64,000 bases of DNA from Hormoscilla sp. GM7CHS1pb (GTDB lineage Bacteria; Cyanobacteriota; Cyanobacteriia; Cyanobacteriales; Desertifilaceae), in assembly GCA_014323675.1 (NCBI GenBank), contig JACONN010000003.1, positions 124,001 to 188,000 of the forward strand. Reading direction: 5' to 3'. Positions 18,786 to 28,393 of the stretch are shown here, one piece after another. Under the pieces are notes generated by a model. It was not told the DNA's origin. It did not search any database and worked only from the letters and a program-made list of their open reading frames with translations. The position numbers and the translations under genes were made by a program. The number at the start of each line of letters is the position of its first letter. Within the stretch, counting starts at the first letter, position 1.

Positions 18786-19240
18786 ATTGGGAAGGGTGCA
18801 TCTCAATTTATCCTCGTTCCTCGCAGTCTGAGGCTCTGCCTCTTGTGAGGCAGCTTTTCTCATTCACAGGAGGCAGCTGCCTCGTGACTGAGCATTCCCA
18901 GGGAGACCCAGACTGTGACGAGGGTATGGTTCTACAGGTCTTTTTGCAGGGGACTCGGCACACAAGAGACATCGTACTCGCACTACCCACGAGACACCGA
19001 GACCTGCTTTCTTGACTCGATCCTTTTCTGCTCCTGTTTTCCATCTTATTATTAACTTTTTCCCTATTCTCATCTTAACTTAATTTTCTCGATCTTCTGT
19101 TAACATTTTACTCTAAATCTGCTACCTTGCTTGGCTTTACTAAGTTATAAAGCTGAAGTAATCTCAAATGCGAGATCCATCACATATGAGCTGTAAAATT
19201 ATTACAGACAACTGTTATAAGTAAGGGATAAACTAAACGT

Positions 19241-20643
19241 TTAGTTGTCATCGGTCTGCGGTGGTGGCAGATAATAACTGGCGATCGTGGCCACGGTCAG
19301 CCACCAGAGAATATTGACTTGGGGGCGATACCAGATAGTATCGACTGCGCCGTGAGCCATCATACCTAGCATAGTGGCGATCGCCCCCATCAACCAAAAT
19401 CCCTGGCGACTTCCCAACTGTCTCAGACGCTGCAATTGTATCCAACCCTGGTTAAAGATAACAACTAGGAGCCACAAGAAGGCAGTTAAACCAATTAAAC
19501 CCATTTCTACTGCTATTTCTAGCAAGACGGAATAGGCACTCAATGCGGTATAGCGAGGACGTTGGAACAGGGGATAGATCTTATTAAAAGCATCATTGCC
19601 AGGACCGATACCCAGGAAGGGACGGGCTTTAATCATATCGATCGCCGCCGCCCAAACATTCAGCCGAAAATTATTACTGCTGTCGTTGCGACCTGCAAAG
19701 ATACTCAAGACCCGATCGCGCACGGGTGCCACAAACAAGACGGCAAAAATGAATAACCCCGCCAAAGTCCCTAGGGCGATCGGCAGCGACAACTTGCGCC
19801 AAACAGGAGGCATCTTGATACTGAACCAGTAAACCAGGAATAGTCCCAAAGCAGTAATAGCGACCACAAAACCAATCCAACCGCCGCGACTGAAGGTAAA
19901 GACTAGACAGAGGGAGGTGCAAATAAATATGGTCAGGGCCAAAGCCTTGCGCATAGGGCCGCGCCAGACTCCTATAGCTGCTAGACTAAAGATGACAGCA
20001 GGCAGCAGATAGCCAGCTAGCAAATTAGGATTGCCCAGGTAACTGTAAACCCTGGTAGTATTAGCAGAAGCTGAGGTCGGATCGGTCCAGGTAGCCAGGG
20101 CATCTGCACCAAAAAACCATTGCCGCAAACCGTAGACACTGACAATGAGGGCCACATGTAAGTAAAGCCCGATCGACCAAGAACGGAGACGGGGCGATCG
20201 GAACAACCGCGCCCCAGAGCAAACAGCAGCAAATAGAGGGTAAGCTTCACCCAACCCATAAAAGCGGCGGCCTTTACAGGTGATAAAGCCATGGCAATAG
20301 TGGCGATCGCCCAGTAAAGCAAAACCAGCAAATGGATAGGAGAGAATGTCCGCCCCTGGGGAGGATCGGATAGAGTCAGCAGCACCCAAAAACCGCCACC
20401 AGCAATCAACAGCAAGCCGATCGAGGAATTGGGCACAAAAGGTGCCAGTGCCAAGACCAAACTCACCAACTCAATCCCAATCAGATCCGCCCACTGCATC
20501 AAGCAACTACCCTGACGCCAAGCCTCGATCGCACCCACCAACCGATACAAATAGCTGCCATAGTGCCACCGATCCAGTTGCAGCTCGGACAGAGTCACGT
20601 TCTGCGACAATCGCGGAAGTTCGTATAGGGGCCAAATTCTCAT
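19241..20643 (-). pseudogene. ictB: IctB/O-antigen-ligase-like membrane protein, one frameshift
   Basis: The N-terminal frame (20643 down to about 20210) has HYGSYLYRLVGAIEAWRQGS, LLTLSDPPQG and PIHLLVLLYWAIATIAMALS; the C-terminal frame (to 19241) has ALIVSVYGLRQWFFGADALA, TRVYSYLGNPNLLAGYLLPA, FTFSRGGWIG and FLGIGPGNDAF. The two overlap at LYLLLFALG / GARLFRSPRL, so one base change near 20210 splits a protein of about 467 residues with 10-12 membrane helices. IctB was described as an inorganic-carbon accumulation factor but belongs to the Wzy/O-antigen ligase superfamily; its true activity is unclear. Confidence 0.85.
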
Positions 20644-20721
20644 CTAATAGACTGCGTGCCGACCGCCTCCTCTTTAGTCACCTTGGGCAAGCTTACCACA
20701 TATCGATAGCCCTTCCGCACT

Positions 20722-21077
20722 TTACTCTGCTTCAATCCTGATGAGGTAGCCCAGGGACTCATTTCCTTGAATCGAGAACTGCCCGCCATGGATCTGCGCC
20801 AAGGCGCGGCACAGCAATATCTTCAGACTCTCACCAGCACCACTAACTTGAGACTTTTCTAAATCCTCTGGTTCTGGGGCCCTAATACCATTATCTAATT
20901 CAGCACTCTGTCCATCAGATGTCAAACTGCTGTGGTCAAGATATCTCTTGAGCGCCGCTTCAGCAGATATATCCACCTGTTCACCTGTTTGAGCGCTCAC
21001 TGGCAGTGCATTCAACTCCCGACGCTTTGTGTCCTCGATACTCCCTGGGGACTCAGTCTTTTGATAGGGGTCAAGTT
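20722..21077 (-). pseudogene. Histidine kinase, C-terminal end, cut by group II intron B
   Basis: The last 40 codons, SGAGESLKILLCRALAQIHG and GQFSIQGNESLGYLIRIEAE, match the end of a histidine-kinase ATPase domain (the helix after the G2 box). Before it comes a low-complexity linker. At 21077 the reading runs into the 5' end of intron B, which is inserted in the opposite orientation, so the N-terminal part of the kinase is not contiguous and is not found elsewhere in the window. Confidence 0.5.
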
Positions 21078-22010
21078 GTGCGATTCGTTTACCGTAAATC
21101 ACCGGTGATGAGCCGATGAGGGACCGGTAGCAGGGAACCATTAGCCCTGACAACTTTCAGATGATGGTGGTGTGAGTCCACCTCCCCAGGTGCAGGGGTA
21201 AAAGCACCATCCCTACGGTAGCTTCGCGTCCGGAGACACCCACCCATGTCATGCGCGGGAGCGACATGACCGGGTGGGTGCTCCCGGACGCGATGGCATC
21301 AATCCGTAAAGCGGGATGGAAAGGCGCTCTGACTGACAGCCTAAGTCGGCCAACGTCGAGCAAGTGACCATGGTGAGCGTTATGCGAAGACTTGCAGCGT
21401 CGTTAACCTAAACCAGTGGAATAAGGCTTACACACTGGCCCAAAAGGGGAAGGATATAGGTCGTTGGCGGATGACTTGCCGACCAACAAGCACTGACAAT
21501 AAACCCGGCGTAAGGGGTACACCTAAAGTCACAAACAATCATGTGAAGGAACGAAGTAAACCGGTTGCAGAACTCTTTGTCAGAGTAAAACGATGGAGAA
21601 ATCTATCGTTAAGCCAATGATAAAGTAGTCACCGAAGACGTAAACTCTGTCATCATTAGACAGGTCTCAACCGGGAAAGATTGAGTGGAGAAGCAAAAGA
21701 CTGTCTGTAATGGGCAGGATAGAGCTGACGCCCTCACGGTATCCAAGAATGTGGAAAGTTAGTAGCAGTACATATGTCACGGAACATCACCAATAGGCGA
21801 GTGTATGACTGGAAGGCAGTCCCATGGCAAAAGCTAGAGCGGACGGTTTTTAAGCTGCAAAAACGTATCTACAGAGCGGCCCAAAATGACAACAAGCGGT
21901 TAGTACGCAAACTCCAGGGATTATTGACAAGGTCATGGTCGGCAAAAATGATTGCGGTCAGACAGGTCACCCAGCAAAACCAAGGGAAGAAGACGGCAGG
22001 GGTGGACGGC
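21078..22010 (+). mobile_element. Group II intron B, 5' part
   Basis: The 5' end GTGCGATTCGTTTACCG matches the start of intron D (GTGCGATTAGTTTAGCG), and the two stay homologous over about 450 nt: CATTAGCCCTGACAACTT, CATCAATC, GTAAAGCGGG, ACACTGGCCCAAAAGGG, ACCAA, AAGCACTGACAA, AACCCGGCG. B continues through domains I-III to a reverse-transcriptase ORF at 21774. Homology ends abruptly at about 22010, where methyltransferase sequence begins. No domain V/VI was found downstream, so the copy is truncated. Confidence 0.8.
21774..22010 (+). pseudogene. Group II intron reverse transcriptase, N-terminal fragment
   Basis: ATG 21774 begins MSRNITNRRVYDWKAVPWQK and continues LERTVFKLQKRIYRAAQ, then SWSAKMIAVRQVTQQNQGKK and TAGVDG, the classical RT-0/RT-1 start of cyanobacterial intron-encoded proteins. 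After GVDG the family reads on for about 450 more residues with YADD and maturase domains. Here the sequence switches to unrelated GC-rich DNA and the frame stops at 22043. Non-functional. Confidence 0.88.
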
Positions 22011-22435
22011 GCGCGCGCTTCAAAACCTTTCAAGGCAATATAGCGTCCACCGGTCTTGGCGACCGGGTGCGCGTTCTGCGGGAATTTTCGATGCCAGCGC
22101 TTGTGCAGTTGATGAAGGAGATGGAAGGGCAGTCCGCCCTCGGCTTTGACTTTGTTTATATTGACGGCTCCCATCGCGCTGATGATGTGCTTATGGACGC
22201 AGAAATGGCGTGGAGAATGGCAAAAAACGGGGCTCTTCTGGTTTTTGACGACTACGAATGGAACCAGGCGCGGGAGGGCACCATCAGCCACCCGAAAGGT
22301 GGAATTGACGCTTTTCTGACGGTTCATGACGGGGAATATGCCGTCATTAGCTGCGGTTATCAGGTGATGATAAAGAAGCTTGTGGGACAACGCCTCGGGC
22401 TGTCTTTTGCTTCTGCGGATTCGCAATTATCATAG
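22011..22435 (+). pseudogene. Class I SAM-dependent methyltransferase, C-terminal fragment
   Basis: In a frame different from the RT, about 140 codons encode the second half of a Rossmann methyltransferase: FKTFQGNIASTGLGDRVRVL, then FDFVYIDGSHRADDVLMDAE, the FDDYEW segment, GGIDAFL, and a C-terminal GYQVMIKKL. The glycine-rich SAM-binding motif I should lie about 50 residues upstream and is missing. IDGSH is the acidic post-motif II region of Methyltransf_24-type enzymes. The fragment is GC-richer than its surroundings and is wedged between two group II intron pieces, suggesting it arrived by recombination. Confidence 0.7.
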
Positions 22436-22533
22436 TTCGATTTTGTGGACATCGGCGTATTGAACGCCTTTGCCGCGCATCACGGCCGGACTGTGTCCCC
22501 ACTCGCTGGGGACGAGAATTAATGGAAACTAGG

Positions 22534-23190
22534 GTGCGATTCGTTCCCCGCGAATTCATAAACGGGGGAGAAAACGCCCGGGAGCACCCGGGAAACTTCT
22601 TAACTGACCTCTTGATGTGGGTGCAAGTCCCATCCTGCAGGAGACGCAGTGACTCCCTACCTGGCCACACTGACTAGACCTGGAATTCTAGAGGGTTCTG
22701 CTGGCAACAGGCCGCAACCATGAACCAAAGCAGATAGGTACTCTGGCGGTAATGGGGGGACAGCAAGGGTAAACAGTCCTCAAAAAGCGTCTTATCCATA
22801 GGTGGCAATCTGGATTAAAAAAATGCCAACCTCGGCTACGTTAAAACTCACGGCATTTTTTTGTGATAGCCGTCATCTCCGAGTAGTAGTCAGGCGAATT
22901 GGATCGCCCTAAACTGTCATAACAATCTTAAGGTCGGAACGAATAAAAACGCTGTTCTGGGTCTGCGGATAGGTCGAAACCGTAGTAGGCTGGACGGGGA
23001 GCGGAAGTCTCAGCAGCGGGTAGGACGGAGCGTAATTGCTTCGAGGTAATCAGAACTTACGAGATGGCGTAGAGCATGATTAGACACACGAATAAAAACC
23101 GTAGTGAATCCTGGAGTGGGCTGCCATGGAAGAAATTCCGACGCAACTTATTCCGCCTACAATGTCGAGTATGGAAAGCTATTAGAGGTG
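22534..23190 (+). mobile_element. Group II intron C, 5' part
   Basis: A GTGCGATTCGTTCCCCGCG start resembles the 5' ends of introns A, B and D. Structured RNA-like sequence follows (TGGGTGCAAGTCCCA, GCGGGTAGGACGGAGCG), then a short RT N-terminus. Beyond the start, domain I differs from B and D, so it belongs to another intron lineage. It ends at about 23190 in arylsulfatase sequence; no 3' domains were found. A hairpin AAAAAAATGCC...GGCATTTTTTT occurs at 22817-22862. Confidence 0.6.
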
Positions 23191-23207
23191 GACTCAAAGT
23201 ACATTGA
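23076..23207 (+). pseudogene. Intron C reverse transcriptase, N-terminal stub
   Basis: ATG 23076 gives MIRHTNKNRSESWSGLPWKK then FRRNLFRLQCRVWKAIR, the same layout as the start of the intron B protein (WxxVPWxKxxRxxFxLQxRxxxA), which supports identification as a group II intron-encoded protein from a different lineage. It stops after 43 codons where the arylsulfatase tail joins. Confidence 0.6.
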
Positions 23208-23421
23208 GAAAACCGTTCCGGCGCGGTTCGGGATCGAGACCCCGGATGTGGGTATGGATTTGATGTCTCCCACTAGCAACGATTACGACCCGCCCTTTGA
23301 GTTTACAGGCGGCACCATTGAGAAGGTGACGATCGATCTGCATCCTGCGTCGGACGAATCTGATGAAGAAATGAGTCAGCAAGAATTTTGGGACAAAATC
23401 ATTCAGGAGGTTATTCGATAA
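23188..23421 (+). pseudogene. Arylsulfatase, C-terminal fragment
   Basis: The frame from about 23188 encodes RFGIETPDVGMDLMSPTSND then YDPPFEFTGGTIEKVTIDLH, the terminal beta-strand region of type I sulfatases (family form: TPV..Y..PF.FTG.I.KVTIDL). The catalytic Cys/Ser-x-Pro-x-Arg domain is absent. It lies 245 bp upstream of the formylglycine-generating enzyme on the same strand, so an ancestral sulfatase-activator operon is likely. Confidence 0.65.
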
Positions 23422-23453
23422 GTGACGGTTGAGTTAGACAGCTAGCCATTAGA

Positions 23454-23492
23454 GATCGGATGTCGAAGCTTGGGATCGCTTCGGCATCCGAT
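23454..23492. terminator. Hairpin after the sulfatase fragment
   Basis: GATCGGATGTCGAAGC pairs with GCTTCGGCATCCGATC across an 8-nt loop, about 35 bp after the sulfatase stop. There is no clear T-tract, so terminator function is uncertain. Confidence 0.45.
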
Positions 23493-23666
23493 CGCACAAA
23501 AATTAGCCGAGAATCGATTCTGGTTTGTACAAGGAACTGGCATTAATTTTGTATTAGACGTTAACAACCCATAAGATTCAGAATAATATTCAAACTACAT
23601 GATACTCAGGTTGATAATTTTATCGTAGTTTTTCAATCGCCAAAGGTTTGAATATGTAGCTATTAT

Positions 23667-24746
23667 ATGCCAGCAGCAAGAAGACCATTTAGACTTCCCC
23701 TGAAACTACAAAAACTATTGAGGATCGTGACTTTGGTTTCCCATTTAATCCATAAATTTACCCTGATTTATCTGGCGGTATCGCTATTTCTGGGTTTCTC
23801 TACCCCTGGGAATGCGGCACCGCTCTCTTCTGCCTCCTCAGATCCCTCTTGTCCCAAAGGCATGGTCTTCATTTCGGGAGGGACTTTTACCATCGGGTCT
23901 GATACTCACTATCCCTCCGAAAGTTCTGCGGGAGATGTGACGGTGGATAGTTTTTGTATCGATCGCCACGAAGTCACCAACGCAGAATTCCGGCAATTTG
24001 TGGAAGCTACGGGCTACAAAACCATTGCCGAACGCCCCCTGCCGAAAGCCGAATTTCCCGATCTAACCGACGAGCAACTGCAACCCGGTTCGATCGTCTT
24101 TCAGCCCCCCTCCGAAGGGATACAACAGATAGCTTATTTAAGCTGGTGGCATTGGGTGGTTGGTGCCAACTGGCAACATCCCTATGGTCCAGACAGCAGC
24201 ATCGTCGGCAAAGATAACTATCCCGTGGTTCACATAGCCTATGATGATGCGGTTGCTTATGCCAAGTGGGCGGGCAAATCTCTGCCTACGGAAGCCCAAT
24301 GGGAAAATGCCGCCCGAGGCGGGCTGAAAGATAAAGAATTCAGTTGGGGAGATAGTTATTCTGCTAAAAAAGCCAATACCTGGCAAGGTCTATTTCCATT
24401 CTTCAACAGGAAAGAGGATGGCTATTTAGGTCCTGCACCGGTGGAATCCTTTCCCCCCAATGGCTATGGACTTTATGATATGACGGGAAATGTTTGGGAA
24501 TTAACCTCAGATTGGTATCGGGTGGGGCACGATGGCAAAAGTCACAGTCTCAACCCCCTAGGACCCGATCGGGCTGAGAGTTTCGATCCGAAAAAACCCA
24601 CTGAAGGTGCAATGCACGTGATTAAAGGTGGCTCTTACCTCTGCGCCAAGAATTATTGTAGTCGCTATCGACCAGCAGCGCGGGAGTCTCAAGCTCCCGA
24701 TACTGGCACAACTCACATTGGCTTTCGCTTAGTCAAAAACCTTTAG
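23667..24746 (+). CDS. Formylglycine-generating enzyme (sulfatase-modifying factor)
   Basis: Converts the active-site cysteine of sulfatases to formylglycine. The protein has 359 residues. It has an N-terminal hydrophobic segment (LTLIYLAVSLFLGF-like region with GNAAP after it), likely a signal peptide or anchor, then PKGMVFISGGTFTIGSD, FCIDRHEVTNAEFRQFV, YPVVHIAYDDAVAYAKWAGK, LPTEAQWENAARGG, YDMTGNVWELTSDW and HVIKGGSYLCAKNYCSRYR. The two catalytic cysteines (326 and 331) have the spacing of the human enzyme, and GFRLV closes the fold. Its probable substrate gene is the broken arylsulfatase just upstream, so the enzyme may now serve a sulfatase encoded elsewhere. Confidence 0.88.
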   Translation: MPAARRPFRLPLKLQKLLRIVTLVSHLIHKFTLIYLAVSLFLGFSTPGNAAPLSSASSDPSCPKGMVFISGGTFTIGSDTHYPSESSAGDVTVDSFCIDRHEVTNAEFRQFVEATGYKTIAERPLPKAEFPDLTDEQLQPGSIVFQPPSEGIQQIAYLSWWHWVVGANWQHPYGPDSSIVGKDNYPVVHIAYDDAVAYAKWAGKSLPTEAQWENAARGGLKDKEFSWGDSYSAKKANTWQGLFPFFNRKEDGYLGPAPVESFPPNGYGLYDMTGNVWELTSDWYRVGHDGKSHSLNPLGPDRAESFDPKKPTEGAMHVIKGGSYLCAKNYCSRYRPAARESQAPDTGTTHIGFRLVKNL

Positions 24747-24879
24747 CTTTCCAGAGGGCGCATCTCAAGGAAAGATTAACAAACCCGGTAACTTCTGCGA
24801 AACCGGTTTAGAGGGCTACTAAAGAAGACTTGACAGACTTGGCGATTTTTCGCGATCGCGGGTAATGCACCGACAATAA

Positions 24880-25599
24880 CTAAGTATCCCAAGCGGGGTG
24901 AGTCAGGAGGGAAGCTATCACCCGCACGCCTCGCAGTTGATTAGATAAAGGTAAATGTCCTCTGGGTGCGGTGATATCCCAGGTAAATTCCTGGGGATAT
25001 CTAGTCCAATTATTATCGGACTTCCAGCCAATCTTGGGCCAGAGATTGTCCCAGTTTTTACCCACCGACAGCCAAAGTTCTCGCTGCACGGAAAAACCAA
25101 ACTTGCCTTCAGAGTAGACTAACCACAGACTATTGATAGTTTGTAAGTCAGTGATGGGAAACCTTTCTACTTCGGTAAAATACAGCCATTTTCTCTGCAC
25201 CGCCCTGGCCCCGGCTAATTCACATAGCTTTTGGTTGGTCAGGCGATCGGCTGCTTGCCAGTCAAGTTTAGCTAGCAGTTGCTGCAACTGAGTATAGTCT
25301 AGGTCGCGATCGGACGCCAGGGGCACGACTCCAGTAGGAAAATCAGCTTGCAGAAACTCCTTGACTTGGGTGTCGGACGCTGCTAGCAGAGTTTGGTATA
25401 CTTTACCATCAATGGGGGTCGGCTGGCTGTCGGGCAGGCGATCGCGCAAAAATTCCATCAACAGGCGCGTTCCATCTGCGCCTGCGTCAGCCAGTTGGGG
25501 AATCGATTGCAGCTGGGTCTTTGCCTTACCAGATCTTAACTGGGTTTCCAGACGTGCGAGGTCAGGATTTGATGCTAAACTGGTAGCTTGGTCACTCAT
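24880..25599 (-). CDS. gun4: GUN4 tetrapyrrole-binding regulator of Mg-chelatase
   Basis: GUN4 binds protoporphyrin IX and Mg-protoporphyrin and stimulates Mg-chelatase in chlorophyll synthesis. The start at 25599 (MSDQATSLASNPD) gives 239 residues, as in Synechocystis. The N-terminal helical bundle is followed by the GUN4 core: DLDYTQLQQLLAKLDWQAAD, LCELAGARAVQRKWLY, IPLL-type loop ITDLQTINSLWLVYSEGKFG, GKNWDNLWPKIGWK and WTRYPQEFTWDITAPRGHLP. It is 4 bp downstream of rfaE2 on the same strand, so co-transcription is likely. Confidence 0.93.
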   Translation of the reverse strand: MSDQATSLASNPDLARLETQLRSGKAKTQLQSIPQLADAGADGTRLLMEFLRDRLPDSQPTPIDGKVYQTLLAASDTQVKEFLQADFPTGVVPLASDRDLDYTQLQQLLAKLDWQAADRLTNQKLCELAGARAVQRKWLYFTEVERFPITDLQTINSLWLVYSEGKFGFSVQRELWLSVGKNWDNLWPKIGWKSDNNWTRYPQEFTWDITAPRGHLPLSNQLRGVRVIASLLTHPAWDT

Positions 25600-25603
25600 A
25601 AAA

Positions 25604-26119
25604 TTAATAATTGTTGACCGACTCAATTGATCTGAAATTTAAGATTTTGTTAATAATAGCGCTGGTAGAAGTGGGAATTTCCACCTTAACCAACTCCAGG
25701 CGGCAACCGCCAGCTGTAACTGCCGGTGCTTCTGGTAAAGTTTCAATGGTATAGTCCCCTCCTTTGGCATAGATATCAGGTTTGAGTGCTTCAATTAATG
25801 ATACCGCTGTCAGGGTGTCAAAAACGATCGCGGCATCCACGGGTTTTAGTCCGCACAGGAGTTCCGCCCGCTGCATTTCCGGGACGATCGGGCGCGGCGG
25901 TTCTCCTGACCGGTGCTGCTTCAGCTGGCGGACGGTGCGATCGCTATTTAGGCCCACAACGAGCGATCGGCCCAGCGCTTTAGCAACCTGTAAGTAGCGC
26001 AGGTGTCCGACATGCAGCAGGTCGAAACAGCCATTAGTCAGCACCAGGGGACGCCAATTTTCCGGGTAGGTCGCTATAGTCTGTTGTAGTTCTTCGAGGC
26101 TGTAAATACCAGAAATCAT
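25604..26119 (-). CDS. rfaE2: D-glycero-beta-D-manno-heptose 1-phosphate adenylyltransferase
   Basis: Adds AMP to heptose 1-phosphate to form ADP-heptose for the lipopolysaccharide core. The protein has 171 residues, the size of a stand-alone C-terminal half of HldE. The nucleotidyltransferase signature is intact: VLTNGCFDLLHVGHLRYLQ with the HxGH motif, VVGLNSDRTVRQLK, and the late PTSTSAIINKIL (the ISSTxII equivalent). It ends 4 bp before gun4, an odd functional pairing but a tight one. Confidence 0.9.
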   Translation of the reverse strand: MISGIYSLEELQQTIATYPENWRPLVLTNGCFDLLHVGHLRYLQVAKALGRSLVVGLNSDRTVRQLKQHRSGEPPRPIVPEMQRAELLCGLKPVDAAIVFDTLTAVSLIEALKPDIYAKGGDYTIETLPEAPAVTAGGCRLELVKVEIPTSTSAIINKILNFRSIESVNNY

Positions 26120-26183
26120 ATCCCCTTAATTTTAGACAATTATAACAAATACTCGACTTCTTGATATCTATGTGATTTTATAT

Positions 26184-26334
26184 AACCTAAGTTGCTACCT
26201 ATAGAACCTCAAAACCCAAATTAGCCAAAATTTGCCTTGCCTTGTGATTTACCCCAAAATGGCATTTTTGCGGATAAAGTTACCAAAAATGGCTGTCTGG
26301 GACGTAGAATTTTTTATAGGTGGCAACTTGAGTT
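26184..26334. mobile_element. 151-bp MITE-like element with 20-bp terminal inverted repeats
   Basis: AACCTAAGTTGCTACCTATA at the left is complemented at the right (TATAGGTGGCAACTTGAGTT) with three mismatches. Flanks are TATAT/ATATA, so a TA-rich duplication is possible. No ORF. A half copy of the same end (AACTCAAGTTGCGACCTATA) lies at about 61225-61244, cut by an IS1 element. Confidence 0.7.
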
Positions 26335-26450
26335 ATATATTACCACGTACCTGTCTGATTGCTCGCTGTGACCTGCCCTCGTTCCCTGGGGACCGCCTGG
26401 GAACGTGGTCAAGGGGTTGGATGGGGGCTCACGCCAGCCAGCAACAGTAA

Positions 26451-26481
26451 CCCCTCAAACTGCCAGAGAGTTTGAGGGGAA
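26451..26481. terminator. Hairpin, possible terminator
   Basis: CCCCTCAAACT pairs with AGTTTGAGGGG over a 7-nt loop. A degenerate CTCGTTCCCTGGGG...CCTGGGAACG palindrome lies at 26379-26406 just before it. Confidence 0.5.
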
Positions 26482-26531
26482 GGGACAGCGCCAACACTCC
26501 ATAGTTGCCGCCTCATGGTTTATTTAACCTG

Positions 26532-26612
26532 TTAGCTTTTGTTTTTCTTGTTTTTCAGACCATAAACAGCACCCAAAGCACCCACAGCCAAAAGACCCCG
26601 AGGACGGCTCAT
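26532..26612 (-). CDS. Very small basic protein (26 aa), uncertain
   Basis: The frame MSRPRGLLAVGALGAVYGLK ends NKKNKS. It has one short hydrophobic stretch and a basic tail. Composition looks protein-like, but I know no family and no clear RBS is visible. The region 26613-27019 upstream has only an AT-rich open frame without motifs. Confidence 0.3.
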   Translation of the reverse strand: MSRPRGLLAVGALGAVYGLKNKKNKS

Positions 26613-27521
26613 TGTGGTCTAGTACCTATTAGGTACTTCTGCCACCGTGCCTGCACCTGATATTGCATTGGTATTGGTAGATACCCCTATGGATACCCCT
26701 GAGCTTTTTCTGGTAGATGCCCTGATGCCAATCAATTGTGAGATTTTCCCGTCTACCTGACGAGCACCGGTTTTATCGGCCCGATCGCATAATTGACTAG
26801 GCGATCTTGTCCTAGTTTTTACCGATATTAGTTGATTTTTTTTCAAGGATTTTTTCGTGATTAAATTTTTTGATTTTTTTTTGGGGAAATGGGTTATAGG
26901 CCCGAATAAGGACATTACTGGCGGAATTATGCAGATCGCCAGCATCAGGCTGTGAGATTTGGTCAAATCTTCACAATCGCAGCCTACAGGATGAAGATTG
27001 TCTCACCCAAAAAGCGATTATGCGTATTCTGATCTATTCCTACAACTACCATCCAGAGCCAATTGGCATCGCCCCTCTCATGACTGAGTTAGCAGAGGGT
27101 CTGGTTCAACGGGGTCATCAGGTACGGGTTGTCACCGGTATGCCCAACTATCCCCAACGCCGCATTTACGATGAATATCAGGGCAAGTTTTATCTGACGG
27201 AAGAAAGAAACGGTGTCACAATTGAGCGCAGTTATGTTCGGATCAAAGGGCCAAACCCCAGCCTACTCGATCGATTGCTACTGGATGGCAGCTTTATGGT
27301 TACTAGCTTCCCCTAGCATTCAAGGGTTGGCGACCGGACGTGATTTTCTCCACCAGTCCTCCCTTGCCCATTTGCGTACCAGTAGCTTTATGTGGCTGGT
27401 TGCGTCGTGTACCGGTGGTACTCAACGTCCAGGATATTGTCTCGGAAGCAGGGTCTCGCGTAGGTTTGCTGAAAAAAAGTGGCCTACTGAGTCGCGCGGT
27501 GGACGCTTTAGAAAAATTTGC

Positions 27522-28393
27522 GGCGTTGCACAATTACGGGATGATTTAAATAGGTACCGGTACAGAATTATAACGTAGATAGTGCAATAATAACTTAATT
27601 GAAAGCCTCAACATTTCTTCCGACTTTGAGTAACATAATGTTTTTCTTTTTAATCGAGCTAGATAATGTCTTAATCGACAATTTTCACATTCAACACGGG
27701 TCATGTAGGTTTTGCTGACTATATGGTCAATATATTCAATAAACATTGGATAAACAGGCCATCCATCAGTAACGTCTAAAAAGCATTGCCAACATTTTCT
27801 AATATCCCACATAGGCTTAAAAGTTTCTGCAGAACGATCGCCTAATACCCATGTTATAATCCCTGGCTTGAAATGATTTACGACTGTCCATAGCCACTTT
27901 TTATTCTTTTTTTCATTGACATAAGTATGCAACTCGTCAATTTCTGCAACCTCCGGAATATCGTAGTTTTCAGGGATTGACGGTAATTCTTTAGCTGCCT
28001 GTTTTACCCAATCAATTTGAGTATTATGGCTGACACCAGTTATCCTTTCAATACCTCGAAATCCATTGCCATTAACGTACATTGTCAAACAATTTTTCTT
28101 GACATCTTCTGAATAACCGCGCGGATAATAATGTTCGAGAAACTGGCGACGACAATCCTTACAAATTAAATTCTGTTTGCCGCGTCTGTGACCATTTTTA
28201 TTGATGTTTTCAGAACCACATCTGGGACATTTCATGTTCGACTCCTTTAGCTAATTCTTTCGCCTTACTATCCATGATAACACATATTATGACCAGGTCG
28301 AAAACAAACATCATACTATACATAAATTCTGACTGTAAAATTGCAGATTATCATAATCTGCAATAACCCATCATCCCGAAAATGTGCAACGCC
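27522..28393 (-). mobile_element. IS1-family insertion sequence, copy 1
   Basis: 872 bp, with inverted ends starting GGCGTTGCACAATTACGGGA and a perfect 8-bp target duplication AAATTTGC (27514-27521, 28394-28401). It is almost identical to 61251-62122 (one C/T difference seen, at 28294 versus 62024). It interrupts the WcaI-like gene. Confidence 0.93.
27546..28235 (-). CDS. IS1-family transposase (single frame, 229 aa)
   Basis: Starts with a zinc ribbon (CPRCGSENINKNGHRRGKQN then LICKDC), then a helix-turn-helix (GFRGIERITGVSHNTQIDWV), then the IS1 catalytic core: EIDELHTYVNEKKNKKWLW, LDVTDGWPVYPMFI, and the C-terminal RVECENCRLRHYLARLKRK and LCYSKSEEM. These match the DEM..Y, TDGWP and RHNL..R..LARL..K motifs of IS1. 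Classical IS1 needs a programmed frameshift between InsA and InsB; here both parts are one frame. It could also mobilise the 113-bp MITEs that share its ends. Confidence 0.93.
   Translation of the reverse strand: MKCPRCGSENINKNGHRRGKQNLICKDCRRQFLEHYYPRGYSEDVKKNCLTMYVNGNGFRGIERITGVSHNTQIDWVKQAAKELPSIPENYDIPEVAEIDELHTYVNEKKNKKWLWTVVNHFKPGIITWVLGDRSAETFKPMWDIRKCWQCFLDVTDGWPVYPMFIEYIDHIVSKTYMTRVECENCRLRHYLARLKRKTLCYSKSEEMLRLSIKLLLHYLRYNSVPVPI

Noticed and set aside
26619..26966. Minus-strand ORF of 115 aa upstream of the WcaI-like gene
   Set aside because: AT-rich low-complexity middle, no RBS, no recognisable domain; more likely a promoter region.
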